A DNA stretch of 64,000 bases from Luteimonas wenzhouensis. GTDB lineage: Bacteria > Pseudomonadota > Gammaproteobacteria > Xanthomonadales > Xanthomonadaceae. This document shows positions 42,134 to 51,072 of the stretch, one piece after another. The notes beneath the pieces were generated by a model. It made no database searches. It saw only the letters and a list, made by a program, of their open reading frames with translations, and was not told the DNA's origin. Each line of letters begins with the position of its first letter. The first letter of the stretch is position 1. The stretch covers positions 558,001 through 622,000 of the forward strand of contig NZ_VOHE01000001.1 of assembly GCF_007859305.1 (NCBI RefSeq). The letters run 5' to 3'. The position numbers and the translations under genes were made by a program.

Positions 42134-43774
42134 TCAGGCCGGGTAGCGGTTGCTGATCGGGTAGCGCCGCTCGCGCCCGAACGCGCGCCGCGACACCTTG
42201 GGTCCGGGCGCGGCCTGGTGCCGCTTCCACTCCGCGGTGCGCACCAGCCGCAGCACCCGCTCCACCGTGGCCGGATCGAAGCCGGCGCCGGTGATCTCCT
42301 CGCGCGACTGCTCCAGGTCCACGTAGCGGCGCAGGATCGCGTCGAGCACGTCGTAGGGCGGCAGCGAGTCCTGGTCGAGCTGGTTGTCGCGCAGCTCGGC
42401 CGACGGCGGGCGCGCGATCACCGCCGGCGGGATCACCGGCGCCCCGCCGACCGTGTTGCGCCACTTCGCCAGTCCGTAGACCTCGGTCTTGTACAGGTCC
42501 TTGATCGGCGCGTAGCCGCCGCACATGTCGCCGTAGATGGTGGCGTAGCCGACCGCGTACTCGCTCTTGTTGCCGGTGGTGAGCAGCAGCCCCCCGAACT
42601 TGTTGGCCAGCGCCATCAGCAGCGCGCCGCGGGTGCGCGACTGCAGGTTCTCCTCGGTGGTGTCGGGCTCGCGGCCCTCGAAGTGCGGCGCCAGCGCCTC
42701 CACGAAGCCCTGGAACGGCTGCTCGATCGGCACCGTCAGCAGGCGCACGCCGAGCGCGTCGCACTGCTCCTGGGCCAGGTCGTTGGACAGCCCGGCGGTG
42801 TAGCGCGAGGGCATCCGCACCGCGGTGACCTTGTCCGCCCCCAGCGCGTCCACCGCCAGCGCCAGCACGATCGACGAGTCGATCCCCCCCGACAGCCCCA
42901 GCCACGCGCGCGAGAACCCGTTCTTGCCGCAGTAGTCGCGGATCCCGCGCACGATCGCGCGCCAGGCCAGCGCATCCATGCTCTCGTCGCCGTCGTCCAT
43001 CCACAGCACCGGCGAGAAGCGGCGCGCGGCGACGTGGTAGTCCACCACCAGCCACTGGTCGGTGAACGCGGCCGCGGCCGGATGCACGCTGCCGTCTGCG
43101 TCGGCGACCAGCGAGGCGCCGTCGAACACCAGCGAATCCTGCCCGCCGACCAGGTTGACGTAGGCCAGCGCCGCCCCGCTTTCGCGGGTGCGCTCGGCCA
43201 GCATCGCGTCGCGCCGCGCGTGCTTGCCGCGTTCGAACGGCGAGGCGTTGGCGACCAGCACCAACTGCGCGCCCTCGCCCACGGCCCCGGCCAGCGGCTC
43301 GGGGAACCACAGGTCCTCGCACACCAGCACGCCCACCGGCACGCCCTTGACCTCGACCACGCAGTGGCCGCCGTCCGGGTCGACCTGGAAGTAGCGGCGC
43401 TCGTCGAACACGTCGTGGTTGGGCAGCTCGCGCTTGCGGTAGGTGGCCTCGATGCGCCCGTCGCGCAGCACGCTGGCGGAGTTGTAGAGCACGCTGCCCG
43501 CGCTCTCGGGCCAGCCGACCACGGCCACGATCCCCCTGGCCGCCCTCGCCACCACTTCGCGCATCGCGCGGTCGCAGTCGGCCAGGAACGACGGCCGCAT
43601 CAGCAGGTCCTCAGGCGGGTAGCCGCTCACGGCCAGCTCCGGGAACAGCACGATGTCGGCCCCGAACTCGTCGCGCGCCTCGCCGATCATCGCCGCGATC
43701 CGGCTGGCGTTGCCCGCGACGTCCCCGACCGGGAAATCGAACTGGGCCATGGCGATGCGCAGGGTGTCGGTCAT
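42134..43774 (-). CDS. nadE: Glutamine-dependent NAD+ synthetase
   Basis: A 546-residue two-domain enzyme that makes NAD+ from deamido-NAD+, ATP and glutamine. The N-terminal nitrilase-type glutaminase (about 1-260) has its triad in VLFPELAVSGYPPEDLL (Glu), YRKRELPNHDVFDE (Lys) and LVCEDLWFPE (nucleophilic Cys). The C-terminal synthetase has the P-loop WLGLSGGIDSSIVLALA (about 285-301), LLTTGNKSEYAVGYATIYGDMCGGYAPIKDLYKTEVY and FDPATVERVLRLV. The fused glutaminase shows it can use glutamine, unlike the shorter ammonia-only form. The ATG at 43774 gives MTDTLRIAMAQ, matching family starts; the longer open frame upstream is repeat sequence. Confidence 0.95.
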   Translation of the reverse strand: MTDTLRIAMAQFDFPVGDVAGNASRIAAMIGEARDEFGADIVLFPELAVSGYPPEDLLMRPSFLADCDRAMREVVARAARGIVAVVGWPESAGSVLYNSASVLRDGRIEATYRKRELPNHDVFDERRYFQVDPDGGHCVVEVKGVPVGVLVCEDLWFPEPLAGAVGEGAQLVLVANASPFERGKHARRDAMLAERTRESGAALAYVNLVGGQDSLVFDGASLVADADGSVHPAAAAFTDQWLVVDYHVAARRFSPVLWMDDGDESMDALAWRAIVRGIRDYCGKNGFSRAWLGLSGGIDSSIVLALAVDALGADKVTAVRMPSRYTAGLSNDLAQEQCDALGVRLLTVPIEQPFQGFVEALAPHFEGREPDTTEENLQSRTRGALLMALANKFGGLLLTTGNKSEYAVGYATIYGDMCGGYAPIKDLYKTEVYGLAKWRNTVGGAPVIPPAVIARPPSAELRDNQLDQDSLPPYDVLDAILRRYVDLEQSREEITGAGFDPATVERVLRLVRTAEWKRHQAAPGPKVSRRAFGRERRYPISNRYPA

Positions 43775-43857
43775 GCGGGTGGATCCATGCGTGGGGAGCC
43801 CCGCAAGTATGGACCCACGCGCCCGACCCCGCCGGCATCGCAGCGGCTGCCCCGCCC

Positions 43858-44357
43858 GACCGCCGGCCTGCCCCTTCCCCACCCCACGGCCTGCCTCCCC
43901 TGCTTGCGGGGGGCTGGGAAGGGCACCTGCCGGAGCCAACGTCGCACCACCTGCCCCCACCCCAACCCTCCCCCGCAAGCGGGGGAGGGAGCTGGACCTG
44001 GCGCCGGCGGGGCCGAACTTGGCGGCGGTGGGAGCGGATCCGGAAGCGGGAATAAAGGGCCGCGACGCCCCCGTCCGACGGCCTGCCCCTCCCCCCGCTT
44101 GCGGGGGGAGGCTGGGAGGGGGGCACCCTCCGGAGCCATCGGCGCACCGCCTGCCCCCACCCCAACCCTCCCCCGCAAGCGGGGGAGGGAGCCGTGCCTG
44201 GCGGCGGTGGGAGCCGGACCAGGCGCCGGTGGGGCCGAACTTGGCGGCGGTGGGAGCGGATCCGGAAGCGGGAATGAAGGGCCGCGACGCCCCCGTCCGA
44301 CGGCCTGCCCCTCCCCCCGCTTGCGGGGGGAGGCTGGGAGGGGGGCACCCTCCGGAT
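43858..44357. repeat. Tandem array of about 190-222-bp units containing inverted REP-like pairs
   Basis: Equivalent points GCCTGCC(C)CT lie at 43890, 44081 and 44303 (periods 191 and 222). Each unit has one palindrome (CCCCCCGCTTGCGGGGGG core, then AGGCTGGGAGGGGGGCAC), a 35-45-base spacer, and a second palindrome in inverted orientation. A distinct AC-poor spacer (GGCGCCGG.GGGGCCGAACTTGGCGGCGGTGGGAGCGG in pieces) follows. Copies 2 and 3 are almost identical. The array fills the 606-base space between nadE and the DUF559 gene. Confidence 0.88.
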
Positions 44358-44380
44358 CCATCGAAATGACGTGCCCGCAC

Positions 44381-44728
44381 TCAGCGCCGCGCCCCTTTCA
44401 GCCACCCCAGGATCGCCTCGCACACCGCTTCCGGATTCCCCAGGACCTCGTGGTTCCAGAACCGCACCACCTCGAACCCCGCGGCACGCAGGAACGCATC
44501 GCGGACCGCATCGCCGCGCGCGCCGGCGTGCTGGCCGCCATCCACTTCCACCACCAGCCGGGCCTGCAGGCAGGCAAAGTCGGCGACGTACGACCCGATC
44601 GGCACCTGGCGCCGGAACCGGTGTCCGGCCAGCTGGCGCATGCGCAGGCATCGCCAGAGCACGCGCTCGGCATCGGTCATGCCCGCGCGCAGCGCGCGGG
44701 CACGGTTGCGCTTCTGGCCGGCTCGCAT
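44381..44728 (-). CDS. DUF559 domain protein, Vsr-like endonuclease fold
   Basis: A 115-residue protein of the DUF559 family. RARALRAGMTDAERVLWRCLRMRQLAGHRFRRQVPIGSYVADFACLQARLVVEVDGGQHAG carries the family pattern, with a VADF(A)C...VVEVDGGQH arrangement like the catalytic D/E of very-short-patch-repair-like nucleases. RDAFLRAAGFEVVRFWNHEVLGNPEAV completes the domain. Activity has rarely been shown for DUF559 proteins. It is flanked on both sides by REP-like tandem arrays (43858-44357 and 44828-45215), and its upstream region is entirely repeat. The ATG at 44728 (MRAGQKRN) is preferred; the frame is open far upstream through the repeats, but that is low-complexity translation. Confidence 0.8.
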   Translation of the reverse strand: MRAGQKRNRARALRAGMTDAERVLWRCLRMRQLAGHRFRRQVPIGSYVADFACLQARLVVEVDGGQHAGARGDAVRDAFLRAAGFEVVRFWNHEVLGNPEAVCEAILGWLKGARR

Positions 44729-44827
44729 CGGGGCTCCCCGCGGGGCTCTGGCTGCAAGGTCGCAGTCGGGCCGGGATGGGGGGATCGGGGGGCGCTGTCG
44801 GGAGGTGTCGGAAAGTGCCGCGTCTGG

Positions 44828-45215
44828 CTGCCCCCCCCTCCCAACCTCCCCCCGCAAGCGGGGGGAGGGGCAGGAGTCGGGGCACTCTGCCGCACGTCCA
44901 CTCCCTCCCGCGCTCGCGGGGGAGGGTTGGGGTGGGGGAGCCTCCGCAGCGACGCGATCTGGGACGCCCCCCTCCCAACCTCCCCCCGCAGGCGGGGGGA
45001 GGGGCAGGAGTCGGGGCACTCGGCCGCACGTCCACTCCCTCCCGCGCTCGCGGGGGAGGGTTGGGGTGGAGGAGCCTCCGCAGCGACGCGATCTGGGACG
45101 CCCCCCTCCCAACCTCCCCCCGCAGGCGGGGGGGGAGGGGCAGGAGTCGGGGCACTCGGCCGCACGTCCACCCCCTCCCCCGCTCGCGGGGGAGGGTTGG
45201 GGTGGGGGCAGGCAG
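44828..45215. repeat. Tandem array of 134-bp units with inverted REP-like pairs
   Basis: About three copies: partial from 44828, full from 44941 and 45075 (period 134 between CCTCCGCAGCGACGCGATCT marks). Each unit has CCTCCCAACCTCCCCCCGC facing GCGGGGGGAGGGG, a spacer with CAGGAGTCGGGGCACTC.GCCGCACGTCCA in pieces, then CCTCCCGCGCTCGCGGGGG in the opposite sense. The last copy ends just before the sucD terminator hairpin. Confidence 0.9.
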
Positions 45216-45246
45216 GGTGCGGATGCCATCGCCGCCCCCCTCAACG

Positions 45247-45272
45247 CAGAAAGGCCGCCCGAAGGCGGCCTT
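45247..45272 (-). terminator. Intrinsic terminator of the sucC-sucD transcript
   Basis: AAGGCCGCC and GGCGGCCTT form a 9-bp stem (45251-45259 with 45264-45272). On the minus strand the loop is a stable TTCG tetraloop followed by TCTG. It stands 25 bases downstream of the sucD stop. Confidence 0.6.
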
Positions 45273-45297
45273 CCCGCTGCAGCCGGGGCGGGCGGCG

Positions 45298-46176
45298 TCA
45301 GCCCGCCAGGCGCTTGGCGATCGCCGCGCCCAGGTCGCCCGGCGACTTCACCGTGGTCACGCCCGCCTTCTCCAGCGCGGCGAACTTGCCCTCGGCCGTG
45401 CCCGAACCACCCGAGGCGATCGCGCCCGCATGGCCCATCCGCTTGCCCTTCGGCGCCGAGGCGCCGGCGATGAACGCCACCACCGGCTTGGTCACCGACT
45501 CGGCGATGAACTCGGCCGCCTCTTCCTCGGCGCTGCCGCCGATCTCGCCGACCAGGATGATGCCCTCGGTCTGCGGGTCGTCCTGGAACAGCTTCAGCGC
45601 GTCGACGAAGCTGGTGCCGTGGATCGGGTCGCCGCCGATGCCGATGCAGGTCGACTGGCCCAGGCCCACGTCGGTGGTCTGCTTCACCGCCTCGTAGGTC
45701 AGCGTGCCCGAGCGCGAGACGATGCCCACCTTGCCGGGCTTGTGGATGTGGCCGGGCATGATCCCGATCTTGCACTCGCCCGGGGTGATCACGCCGGGGC
45801 AGTTCGGCCCGACCAGCACGGTGTCCGGGTAGGTGGTGCGCAGGGTGTGCTTGACCCGCAGCATGTCCAGCACCGGGATGCCCTCGGTGATGCACACGAT
45901 CACCTCGATGCCGGCATCGGCCGCCTCCAGGATCGCGTCGGCCGCGAACGGCGGCGGCACGTAGATCACCGAGGCGTTGGCGCCGGTGTCGGTGACCGCG
46001 TCGCGCACGGTGTTGAAGACCGGCAGGCCGAGGTGCTCGGTGCCGCCCTTGCCCGGGGTCACGCCGCCCACGACCTTGGTGCCGTAGTCGAGCATCTGCT
46101 CGGCGTGGAAGGTGCCCTGCTGGCCGGTGAAGCCCTGCACGATCACCTTGGTGTTCTTGTTGACGAGAACGCTCAT
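45298..46176 (-). CDS. sucD: Succinyl-CoA synthetase (ADP/GDP-forming) alpha subunit
   Basis: A 292-residue subunit that carries the phosphohistidine in the TCA-cycle conversion of succinyl-CoA to succinate. [28 protein letters not shown] is the CoA-binding N-terminus. [43 protein letters not shown] is the central ligase region. [14 protein letters not shown] contains the phosphorylated His. The length matches E. coli SucD (289). It follows sucC on the minus strand but is separated from it by 197 bases containing an inverted REP-like pair. Confidence 0.98.
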   Translation of the reverse strand: MSVLVNKNTKVIVQGFTGQQGTFHAEQMLDYGTKVVGGVTPGKGGTEHLGLPVFNTVRDAVTDTGANASVIYVPPPFAADAILEAADAGIEVIVCITEGIPVLDMLRVKHTLRTTYPDTVLVGPNCPGVITPGECKIGIMPGHIHKPGKVGIVSRSGTLTYEAVKQTTDVGLGQSTCIGIGGDPIHGTSFVDALKLFQDDPQTEGIILVGEIGGSAEEEAAEFIAESVTKPVVAFIAGASAPKGKRMGHAGAIASGGSGTAEGKFAALEKAGVTTVKSPGDLGAAIAKRLAG

Positions 46177-46198
46177 GTGTTGGTCCTGATCTGTTGAA

Positions 46199-46297
46199 GC
46201 CCTTCCCCCGCGCGCGGGGGAAGGGTCGGGATGGGGGCCGGGTCCGAAGCGACGTTCGCCCCCACCCCAGCCCTCCCCCGAAGGCGGGGGAGGGAGC
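46199..46297. repeat. Inverted pair of REP-like elements between sucC and sucD
   Basis: CCCTTCCCCCGCGCGCGGGGGAAGGG (in pieces: CCCTTCCCCCGC / GCGGGGGAAGGG at 46201-46226), then a spacer, then a second unit, CCCTCCCCCG facing CGGGGGAGGG, at about 46271-46295. The pair is transcribed within the sucCD operon, where each palindrome would fold into a strong RNA hairpin. Confidence 0.85.
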
Positions 46298-46373
46298 GTG
46301 TAGGTCCCTGCACCGGGATGCGTGGGGGTCGCGCGGACCCGCTGCCGCAGGCGGTGGAGGGCTGGTGGATGCC

Positions 46374-47543
46374 TCAGGCGGCCTGCTTCACCGCCGCGAC
46401 CGCCTTGCGGGCGCCGTCGTTGATGTCGTCGGCCGGGGTGATGGCAAGCCCGCTCTCGCGCAGCAGCTTCTTGCCTTCCTCCACGTTGGTGCCTTCCAGG
46501 CGCACGATCACCGGCACCTTGACGTCCACCTCCTTGACCGCGGCGATGATGCCCTCGGCGATCATGTCGCAGCGCACGATGCCGCCGAAGATGTTGACGA
46601 AGATCGCCTTCACGTCCTCGTCCGACAGGATCAGCTTGAACGCCTCGGTCACCCGCTCCTTGTTGGCGCCGCCGCCCACGTCGAGGAAGTTGGCCGGCTC
46701 GCCGCCCTCGAGCTTGATCACGTCCATCGTCGCCATGGCCAGGCCGGCACCGTTGACCATGCAGCCGATGTCGCCGTCCATGGTCACGTAGTTGAGGTCG
46801 TGCTGGCTGGCGGCCACCTCGGTCTCGTCCTCCTGGCGGATGTCGCGCATCGCGACCAGGTCGGGGTGGCGGAACGAGGCGTTGTCGTCGGAGTTGACCT
46901 TGCCGTCGAGCACCGCCAGGTCGCCGTTCTTGAGCACCGCCAGCGGATTGAGCTCGACCAGCGCCAGGTCCTTTTCGTTGAACAGCCGGTACAGCCCCAG
47001 CATGATCCGGGTCAGCTGGTTGACCTGCTTGGCGCTCAGGCCCAGGGCGAAGCCCATCTCGCGGCACTGGTAGGGCTGCAGGCCCTGGACGAAATTGACG
47101 TTGAGGGTCTGGATCGCGTCGGGGTTCTCCTGCGCGGTCTTCTCGATGTCCACGCCGCCCTCGCTCGAGGCGATGAAGGTGACCGACTGGGTGCCGCGGT
47201 CCACCAGCACCGACAGGTAGAGCTCCTGGGCGATGTCGGTGGCCTGGGTGACCAGCACGCAGTCGATCGGCAGCGCCACGCCCGCCGACTGGTAGGTCTC
47301 CATCCGCGTGCCGAGCATCGCCTTGGCGTAGTCGCGCACTTCGTCGAGGGTGCGGGCGAGCTTGACGCCGCCTGCCTTGCCGCGGCCGCCGGCGTGGATC
47401 TGGGCCTTGACGACCCAGAAGTCGCCGCCGATGGCCTTGGCCGCGTCGACCGCTTCTTCCGGCGAGCGCGCCACGCGCCCGGCCGGGACCGCGATGCCGT
47501 ATTCGGCAAACAACTGCTTGGCCTGGTATTCGTGAAAGTTCAT
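46374..47543 (-). CDS. sucC: Succinyl-CoA synthetase (ADP-forming) beta subunit
   Basis: A 389-residue ATP-grasp subunit that binds ATP and succinate. It has [31 protein letters not shown] at the start and the nucleotide-site segment [21 protein letters not shown] (about 42-62). [32 protein letters not shown] is the metal site, and [18 protein letters not shown] the CoA-ligase half. The length equals E. coli SucC (388). Transcription diverges from pilS, as in Xanthomonas. The 180-base shared region has an AT-rich ATATTC at 47613-47618 that may be its -10 on the minus strand. Confidence 0.98.
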   Translation of the reverse strand: MNFHEYQAKQLFAEYGIAVPAGRVARSPEEAVDAAKAIGGDFWVVKAQIHAGGRGKAGGVKLARTLDEVRDYAKAMLGTRMETYQSAGVALPIDCVLVTQATDIAQELYLSVLVDRGTQSVTFIASSEGGVDIEKTAQENPDAIQTLNVNFVQGLQPYQCREMGFALGLSAKQVNQLTRIMLGLYRLFNEKDLALVELNPLAVLKNGDLAVLDGKVNSDDNASFRHPDLVAMRDIRQEDETEVAASQHDLNYVTMDGDIGCMVNGAGLAMATMDVIKLEGGEPANFLDVGGGANKERVTEAFKLILSDEDVKAIFVNIFGGIVRCDMIAEGIIAAVKEVDVKVPVIVRLEGTNVEEGKKLLRESGLAITPADDINDGARKAVAAVKQAA

Positions 47544-47686
47544 GTGGGGTCCGTGCTGGGGAGGATCGCGGCGGCGCCCGGACCCGGAGGCCTGCAGGCG
47601 GCACGCGGCCGCATATTCTCGCGCATGCGCCGGCCGCGGGCAAAGGCGTGCGGCCGGGGCCGGGCCGCGGGCGCCGGTTCCCGGCC

Positions 47687-47692
47687 TATACT
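47687..47692 (+). promoter_or_regulatory. Probable -10 element of pilS
   Basis: TATACT within GGCCTATACTCCGG. If used, transcription starts near 47699, downstream of the ATG at 47625. This favours the TTG at 47724 as the pilS start. Confidence 0.45.
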
Positions 47693-47723
47693 CCGGGGCC
47701 CCGACCCCTGGCGCCATCCGCCC

Positions 47724-49367
47724 TTGGCCGCACCCGACGCAGCCCCGCCCGCCCGCCTGCATTCGCTGCGCCGCGAGCTGTACCTGTTCGCGCTCTACCG
47801 CCTGTTCGAATCGGCCCTGCTGGCGCTGGTGGTCTTCAGCCCGGCCGGGGAGCTGTTCGGCCAGATGCACATGCCGCAGCTGGCGCGCACGGTCTCGGCC
47901 ACCTACGTGGTGCTGTCGCTGGTGCTGCTGGCCCACGCCCGGCACCTGCACCGGGCCGAGGGCGTGCTGCGCGGCGGGGTGCGCCCGCACGTGGTGGTCG
48001 GCCTGGGGGTGGACGTGGCGGTGGTGTTCCTGGCCACCCACGCCCTGCCCGCCGCCGGGCCCGGCATCGCGCTGATGTTCGTGTTCAACCTGGCCGCCGG
48101 CGCGCTGTTCCTGTCGGTGCCCTGGAGCATGGCCTTCGCCGCCGCGGCCACCGCGGCCCTGCTCGCCCAGTACGCCTGGCAGCGGGTGGAAGGGGTGGAC
48201 GCGCGGCCGCTGGCCGAGGTGGTGATGTTCGCGGTGGCCTACGTGGCCGTGGCCGCGCTGATGCACCACCTGGGCCGGCAGATGCGCGCCGCCCAGCGGC
48301 TGGCCGACCGGCGCCACGCCGAGGCCGCCAACCTGGCCGAGATCAACGAACTGGTGATCCGGCGCATGCGCATCGGGGTGATGCTGGTGGACGGCGGCGG
48401 CCGCATCCGCATGGCCAACGAGGCCGCCCAGGTGCTGCTGCGCGAGGACAACGCCGCCCACGACCCGCCCATGCACGGCAAGCTGCTGGCCGAGATCGCC
48501 CCGGAACTGGCCGCGCGCCTGGACCAGTGGCGCCGCGACGGCGAGCAGAACGAGCTGCCGATGGCCTGCGGCCCCGAGCGCTCGGAGGTGCTGCCGCGCT
48601 TCACCCGCCTGCTGGCCACCAGCGACGCCACCCTGGTGTTCCTGGACGACACCTCGCTGGTCTCGCGCCGCGCCGAGTCCCTCACCCTGGCCGCGATGGG
48701 CCGGTTCTCGGCCAGCCTGGCCCACGAGATCCGCAACCCGCTGGCCGCGATCAACTACGCCACCCAGCTGCTGGAGGAATCACAGGACCTGGGCCCCAGC
48801 GACCGCCGCCTGCTGCAGATCATCCACCAGCAGTGCATGCGCACCAACGGCATCGTCGAGAGCGTGCTCGGCCTGGCCCGGCGCGAGCGCGCCAAGCCCG
48901 AGCGCATCGACCTGGTGGCCTTCCTGCGGCACTTCATCGAGGACTACCGCCTGATCGTGCCCGAGGAGAACGCCCGGCTGCAGGTGACCGGCGACTGCGC
49001 CCGGATGCCGGTGATGTTCGACCCGCGCCACCTGCAGCAGATCGTCACCTCGCTGGTGAACAACGCCGTGCGCTATGGCCACCTGCCCGGGGAGGTGCCG
49101 CGCATCTCGCTGCACGTGGAGGAGCACGAGCGGATCCCCGTGCTGAGCATCCTCGACCGCGGCCCGGGCATCCCCGACGCGGTCACCGCCCAGCTGTTCC
49201 GCCCGTTCTTCACCACCTCCGAGAACGGCACCGGCCTGGGGCTCTACATCGCCCACGAGCTGTGCCGGGCCAACGACGCCGAGCTCGACTACGTGCCGGT
49301 GCCCGGCGGCGGCGCCTGCTTCCGCATCACCCTGCCCGCCCAGCACGCGCTGCTGGCCCCGGACTGA
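47724..49367 (+). CDS. pilS: Type IV pilus two-component sensor kinase PilS
   Basis: A 547-residue histidine kinase that controls pilin expression through PilR. The N-terminal part has six hydrophobic helices (from [21 protein letters not shown] to [19 protein letters not shown]) and no large periplasmic domain, as in PilS, which senses pilin in the membrane. A cytoplasmic PAS-like region follows ([26 protein letters not shown]). The H-box is [24 protein letters not shown] with H334. The ATPase domain has N-box [17 protein letters not shown] and [12 protein letters not shown]. Start choice: TTG 47724 lies just after the likely promoter; ATG 47625 would add 33 Arg/Pro-rich residues. Confidence 0.92.
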   Translation: MAAPDAAPPARLHSLRRELYLFALYRLFESALLALVVFSPAGELFGQMHMPQLARTVSATYVVLSLVLLAHARHLHRAEGVLRGGVRPHVVVGLGVDVAVVFLATHALPAAGPGIALMFVFNLAAGALFLSVPWSMAFAAAATAALLAQYAWQRVEGVDARPLAEVVMFAVAYVAVAALMHHLGRQMRAAQRLADRRHAEAANLAEINELVIRRMRIGVMLVDGGGRIRMANEAAQVLLREDNAAHDPPMHGKLLAEIAPELAARLDQWRRDGEQNELPMACGPERSEVLPRFTRLLATSDATLVFLDDTSLVSRRAESLTLAAMGRFSASLAHEIRNPLAAINYATQLLEESQDLGPSDRRLLQIIHQQCMRTNGIVESVLGLARRERAKPERIDLVAFLRHFIEDYRLIVPEENARLQVTGDCARMPVMFDPRHLQQIVTSLVNNAVRYGHLPGEVPRISLHVEEHERIPVLSILDRGPGIPDAVTAQLFRPFFTTSENGTGLGLYIAHELCRANDAELDYVPVPGGGACFRITLPAQHALLAPD

Positions 49368-49542
49368 GGCCGGACCAGGGCGCGGGCAACAGTTTCCGCC
49401 GGAACGGCCGATAGTCGTTCCCGTGCACCCGTTCCCCCGCCAGGCAGGTCACCGGTTGAGCCACGTACCCGAGGCCGACGCCCTCGTCACCCGGGTCAAA
49501 AAGTGTCAATATTGGTCACCTTGCGACGAGTTCCTCATTTTT

Positions 49543-50973
49543 ATGAACGAAGCCCGCAGCGCACTGATCGTCGATGACGAGCACGACATCCGCGAACTGC
49601 TGGTGCTGACCCTGGGCCGGATGGGCCTGCGCACCGATACCGCCCCCAACCTCCACGCCGCCCGGCAGATGCTGGGCACGGTCTCCTACGATCTGTGCCT
49701 GACCGACATGCGCCTGCCCGACGGCTCGGGGCTGGAGCTGGTGAGCGAGATCTCCACCCGCTTCCCCACCACCCCGGTGGCGGTGATCACCGCCTACGGC
49801 AACGTCGAGGCCGCGGTGGAGGCGCTCAAGGCCGGCGCCTTCGACTTCGTCAGCAAGCCGGTCGACATCAACGTCCTGCGCGGCCTGGTGCGCCAGGCGC
49901 TGGAGCTCAACACCCGCCGGATCGCCGAGCCCGAGGAGGCCGGCCGCCTGCTGGGCGCCTCGCCGGCGATGGTCTCGCTTCGCCAGACCATCACCAAGGT
50001 CGCCCGCAGCCAGGCCCCGGTGCACATCAGCGGCGAGTCGGGCACCGGCAAGGAACTGGTGGCCCGCACCATCCACGCCCAGGGCTCGCGCGCCGGCGGC
50101 CCGTTCGTGCCGGTGAACTGCGGCGCGATCCCGTCGGAGCTGATGGAAAGCGAGTTCTTCGGCCACAAGAAGGGCAGCTTCACCGGCGCCACCAGCGACA
50201 AGGCCGGCCTGTTCCAGGCCGCCGACGGTGGCACCCTGTTCCTGGACGAGGTGGCCGAACTGCCGCTGCCGATGCAGGTCAAGCTGCTGCGCGCGATCCA
50301 GGAAAAGAGCGTGCGCCCGGTGGGCTCGCAGTCCGAGGTGCGGGTGGACGTACGCATCCTCTCGGCCACCCACAAGGATCTCGCCCAGCTGGTGGCCGAG
50401 GGCAGGTTCCGCCACGACCTCTACTACCGCATCAACGTCATCGGCCTGCACGTGCCCTCGCTGCGCGAGCGCACCGGCGACCTGCCGCTGCTGTCCGAGG
50501 CGATCCTCGAGCGCCTGTCGCGGGCGATGAAGCGCCAGGCCCCCACCCTGGCGCCCGACGCGGTCGCCGCGCTCGAGGCCTACCCGTTCCCGGGCAACGT
50601 GCGCGAGCTGGAAAACATCCTCGAGCGCGCGCTCGCCCTGGCCGACGGCGACACCATCCACGCCGCCGACCTGCAGCTGCCCGCCGCCATGGCCCACGCT
50701 CCCGCGCCCGGCGCGCCCGTGCCCGCGCCGGGCGCGCCCGTGGCCCCGATCGCCCCGCCGCCGGTCAATGCCGCGCCCGGCCCCGACCCGCGCCAGGCCA
50801 GCCCCTTCGACACCTCCAGCAGCGCCCTGCCCTCCTACATCGAGGAGATCGAACGCGCCGCCATCCAGCAGGCCCTGCAGGAGAACCGCTACAACAAGAC
50901 CAAGACGGCCGCCGCGCTGGGCATCACCTTCCGCGCCCTGCGCTACAAGCTCAAGAAGCTCGGCATCGACTGA
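49543..50973 (+). CDS. pilR: Type IV pilus sigma-54-dependent response regulator PilR
   Basis: A 476-residue NtrC-type activator. The receiver domain (about 6-120) has acceptor D55 in LTDMRLPDGSG and the lysine in FVSKPVD. The AAA+ domain has Walker A GESGTGKE (164-171). It also has the sigma-54 contact loop GSFTGA (211-216), where most family members have GAFTGA, and Walker B GGTLFLDEVAEL. A Pro/Ala-rich linker of about 50 residues (about 385-435) leads to the Fis-type helix-turn-helix NKTKTAAALGITFRALRYKLKKLGID. It follows pilS directly, and two sigma-54-type promoters lie downstream, in front of tfpX and pilA. The start is ATG 49543; the longer upstream frame is not conserved. Confidence 0.96.
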   Translation: MNEARSALIVDDEHDIRELLVLTLGRMGLRTDTAPNLHAARQMLGTVSYDLCLTDMRLPDGSGLELVSEISTRFPTTPVAVITAYGNVEAAVEALKAGAFDFVSKPVDINVLRGLVRQALELNTRRIAEPEEAGRLLGASPAMVSLRQTITKVARSQAPVHISGESGTGKELVARTIHAQGSRAGGPFVPVNCGAIPSELMESEFFGHKKGSFTGATSDKAGLFQAADGGTLFLDEVAELPLPMQVKLLRAIQEKSVRPVGSQSEVRVDVRILSATHKDLAQLVAEGRFRHDLYYRINVIGLHVPSLRERTGDLPLLSEAILERLSRAMKRQAPTLAPDAVAALEAYPFPGNVRELENILERALALADGDTIHAADLQLPAAMAHAPAPGAPVPAPGAPVAPIAPPPVNAAPGPDPRQASPFDTSSSALPSYIEEIERAAIQQALQENRYNKTKTAAALGITFRALRYKLKKLGID

Positions 50974-51004
50974 CCCCGCCGCTCCCCGCGGCCACGCCCG
51001 CCCC

Positions 51005-51018
51005 GGCACGCCCCTTGC
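51005..51018 (+). promoter_or_regulatory. Sigma-54-type promoter upstream of tfpX
   Basis: GGCACGCCCCTTGC fits the -24/-12 consensus TGGCACG-N4-TTGC at every position except the first T. GG and GC are separated by exactly 10 bases. The predicted transcription start is near 51030, about 43 bases before the tfpX ATG and 50-odd bases after the pilR stop. Confidence 0.6.
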
Positions 51019-51026
51019 CAACCCCG

Positions 51027-51051
51027 CGGCGCGGATGAAGAATCCGCGCCG
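51027..51051 (+). other. Perfect 10-bp hairpin between pilR and tfpX
   Basis: CGGCGCGGAT (51027-51036) pairs with ATCCGCGCCG (51042-51051) over a GAAGA loop. It overlaps the predicted sigma-54 start site of tfpX and ends 21 bases before its ATG. There is no T-run. It could end pilR transcription, shape the tfpX leader, or be an operator. Confidence 0.5.
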
Positions 51052-51072
51052 GGTCCGACACAGCTGCCTTCC

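Noticed and set aside
42218..45697. 1159-codon open frame on the plus strand across nadE and the repeat arrays
   Set aside because: It is antisense to NadE and then reads through REP-like units as Pro/Gly/Arg repeats. The repeats lack stops in several frames, which inflates open frames.
47625..47723. ATG at 47625 as pilS start
   Set aside because: The best -10 element (47687-47692) lies downstream of it, and the 33 added residues are Arg/Pro-rich and unlike the start of PilS. It is kept as an alternative only.
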